From assembly GCA_902797855.1 (NCBI GenBank), contig CADBUI010000027.1, positions 1-42,638 of the forward strand: DNA of 42,638 nucleotides, given 5' to 3'. Source of the stretch: an uncultured Erysipelotrichaceae bacterium. GTDB taxonomy: Bacteria; Bacillota_I; Bacilli_A; RFN20; CAG-826. Made by a program: the position numbers and the translations under genes. Shown here piece after piece: positions 41,533 through 42,638 of this stretch (position 1 is its first letter; each line of letters starts with the position of its first letter). Below the pieces are notes generated by a model. The model worked only from the letters and a program-made list of their open reading frames with translations, made no database searches and had not been told where the DNA came from.

Positions 41533-42638
41533 ATGCCTGAATTACCAGAAGTTGAAACTGTTAAAAATACTTTAAAAAATCTAATCATTAATAAAAAGAT
41601 TGTTAGTGTTGATATTTATCGAGAAAAGACAATCTTAAATGATATTAGAACTTTTAAAGATGCTTTAATTAATTCAACAATTTTAGATATTTCTAGAGTT
41701 GGTAAATATCTTATCTTCCATTTAGATAATGACTATGTCATGATTGCTCACTTAAGAATGGAAGGAAAGTTCTTCTATAAAGAAGAAATTAGTCCAATTA
41801 CTAAACACGATTTAGTGCTCTTCACTTTTAGTGATTCAACTTCTTTAACATATAACGACACGAGAAGATTTGGAATTTTAAAAGTCTTAAGTAAGAATAA
41901 CTATTTAAATGAAGACCCACTTAATAAAGTTGGTCCTGATCCATTTATGATGAAAGACGCTTCTAGATTAATTAAAGAGTTTAAAAATAAGAACATTCCA
42001 ATTAAGAGTGCGCTCCTTGATCAAAGCATTATGTCTGGACTAGGAAACATCTATGTTGATGAAGTTCTTTTTGACACGAAAGTTCATCCATTAACCCCTG
42101 CTAAAGATATATCAAAAGCTAAATTAGAAGAGATTTTATTATCTTCAAAGAAGATATTAAAACAAGCCATTAAACAAGGTGGATCCACCATTAAGTCATA
42201 TCATCCAGCGGAAGGTATTTCAGGTGAATTCCAAATTAACTTAAAGGTTTATGGTCATAAAGATGGTAAGTGCGCTAGATGCCACCACCACCTTAGAAAG
42301 ATATTTGTAAATGGTAGAGGAACTACCTATTGTCCAAACTGTCAAAAGAATATATCTGCTCCGCTTGTGATTGGTTTAACTGGCCCAATTGGAAGTGGAA
42401 AGTCCACCGCTAGTGAGTATTTCCTTAAGAAAGGATTTAAAGTTATCGATGCAGATAAAATCGTTAATGAACTATATTCTTCTAAAGAAGTAATCGATAA
42501 TTTAAAAAGGATTATTCCTACTTTAAAAGTAAGTGATAACAAAGTTGATAAATCTTTCTTAAGAAACTATTTGGTGGATAATCCTGCTAAAAAAGCTCGT
42601 TTAGAAAAATATATCCATTCTCTTGTAATTGCTCATAT
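41533..42638 (+). CDS. mutM-coaE: Fusion of formamidopyrimidine-DNA glycosylase (MutM) to dephospho-CoA kinase (CoaE), 3' end cut by window
   Basis: One open frame from ATG 41533 to the window edge (368 codons) with no stop. Residues 1-272 are a complete MutM: MPELPEVETV with the catalytic Pro2/Glu3, VGKYLIF, IAHLRMEGKF, NDTRRFG, QSIMSGLGNIYVDEVLF, and the C-terminal zinc finger CARCHHHLRK ... GRGTTYCPNCQ. After only about five residues, LVIGLTGPIGSGKST (from about 278) opens a CoaE domain. Its P-loop, VIDADKIVNELY and the start of the lid/helix region follow. MutM removes 8-oxoguanine; CoaE phosphorylates dephospho-CoA. The gene order polA-mutM-coaE is known in Bacilli as separate genes. The start lies two bases after the polA stop. 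Confidence 0.9.
   Translation, partial: MPELPEVETVKNTLKNLIINKKIVSVDIYREKTILNDIRTFKDALINSTILDISRVGKYLIFHLDNDYVMIAHLRMEGKFFYKEEISPITKHDLVLFTFSDSTSLTYNDTRRFGILKVLSKNNYLNEDPLNKVGPDPFMMKDASRLIKEFKNKNIPIKSALLDQSIMSGLGNIYVDEVLFDTKVHPLTPAKDISKAKLEEILLSSKKILKQAIKQGGSTIKSYHPAEGISGEFQINLKVYGHKDGKCARCHHHLRKIFVNGRGTTYCPNCQKNISAPLVIGLTGPIGSGKSTASEYFLKKGFKVIDADKIVNELYSSKEVIDNLKRIIPTLKVSDNKVDKSFLRNYLVDNPAKKARLEKYIHSLVIAH

Noticed and set aside
42342-42542. Minus-strand ORF across the coaE part of the fusion
   Set aside because: A shadow of the plus-strand kinase frame, which has recognisable P-loop and DAD motifs.
1-42638. CRISPR arrays, insertion sequences, tRNA and rRNA genes
   Set aside because: No spaced identical repeats, transposase motifs, cloverleaf-like or rRNA-like sequences were seen by reading; a computational tRNA scan was not possible.

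Overview
The window is a compact, AT-rich, almost gene-saturated stretch of a bacterial chromosome, with no mobile elements, rRNA or tRNA genes that I can see. Gene content and order fit the Firmicutes/Bacilli side of the tree: mraZ-rsmH-ftsA-ftsZ, T-box leaders on ileS and pheST, mutS2, rnhC, nrnA, and polA followed by mutM and coaE. UGA is used as a normal stop (ends of mutS2, uvrC and mraZ), so this is genetic code 11, not the Mycoplasma code. The division cluster has no peptidoglycan genes, the genome is highly compact, and lipoproteins are abundant. I infer a reduced-genome, probably host-associated relative of the Acholeplasma/RF39-type Bacilli (former Tenericutes). This placement is an inference.

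Layout. 1-2607: a SAM-clan riboswitch with a terminator in front of an unknown small gene, then two divergent unknown membrane proteins. 2604-6900 (minus): mutS2-uvrC-GNAT acetyltransferase. 7082-8005: rnhC. 8022-16587 (minus): mraZ-rsmH-small membrane protein-ftsA-ftsZ, then an Ile T-box and ileS-lspA-rluD. 16793-20955 (minus): Phe T-box, pheS-pheT-yceD. 21011-21720: a Phd/PIN toxin-antitoxin pair behind three 22-bp-spaced operator-like repeats. 21768-26596 (minus): a repeat lipoprotein, then YgjP-like hydrolase, SpoU methyltransferase and patatin. 26645-27076: DUF523. 27108-31856 (minus): glgB-glgP-dUTPase. 32070-35808: ackA, a second lipoprotein and nrnA. 35890-42638: dnaE, polA and a mutM gene fused in frame to coaE, cut by the window edge.

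The genes cover DNA repair and replication (mutS2, uvrC, rnhC, dnaE, polA, mutM, dUTPase), Z-ring division, aminoacylation, lipoprotein maturation, glycogen turnover and acetate/ATP production. Almost all operon junctions overlap, four of them through the identical octamer ATGAATAA. Many transcription units place a -10 box 8-13 nt before the start codon and have no Shine-Dalgarno sequence, so leaderless mRNAs are predicted. Regulated or probably highly expressed units carry leaders with SD sites instead.

The observations most worth following are the MutM-CoaE fusion, the riboswitch whose aptamer repeats its terminator arm, the leaderless promoter pattern, the recurrent octamer junction, and the 53-residue membrane protein in the division cluster.
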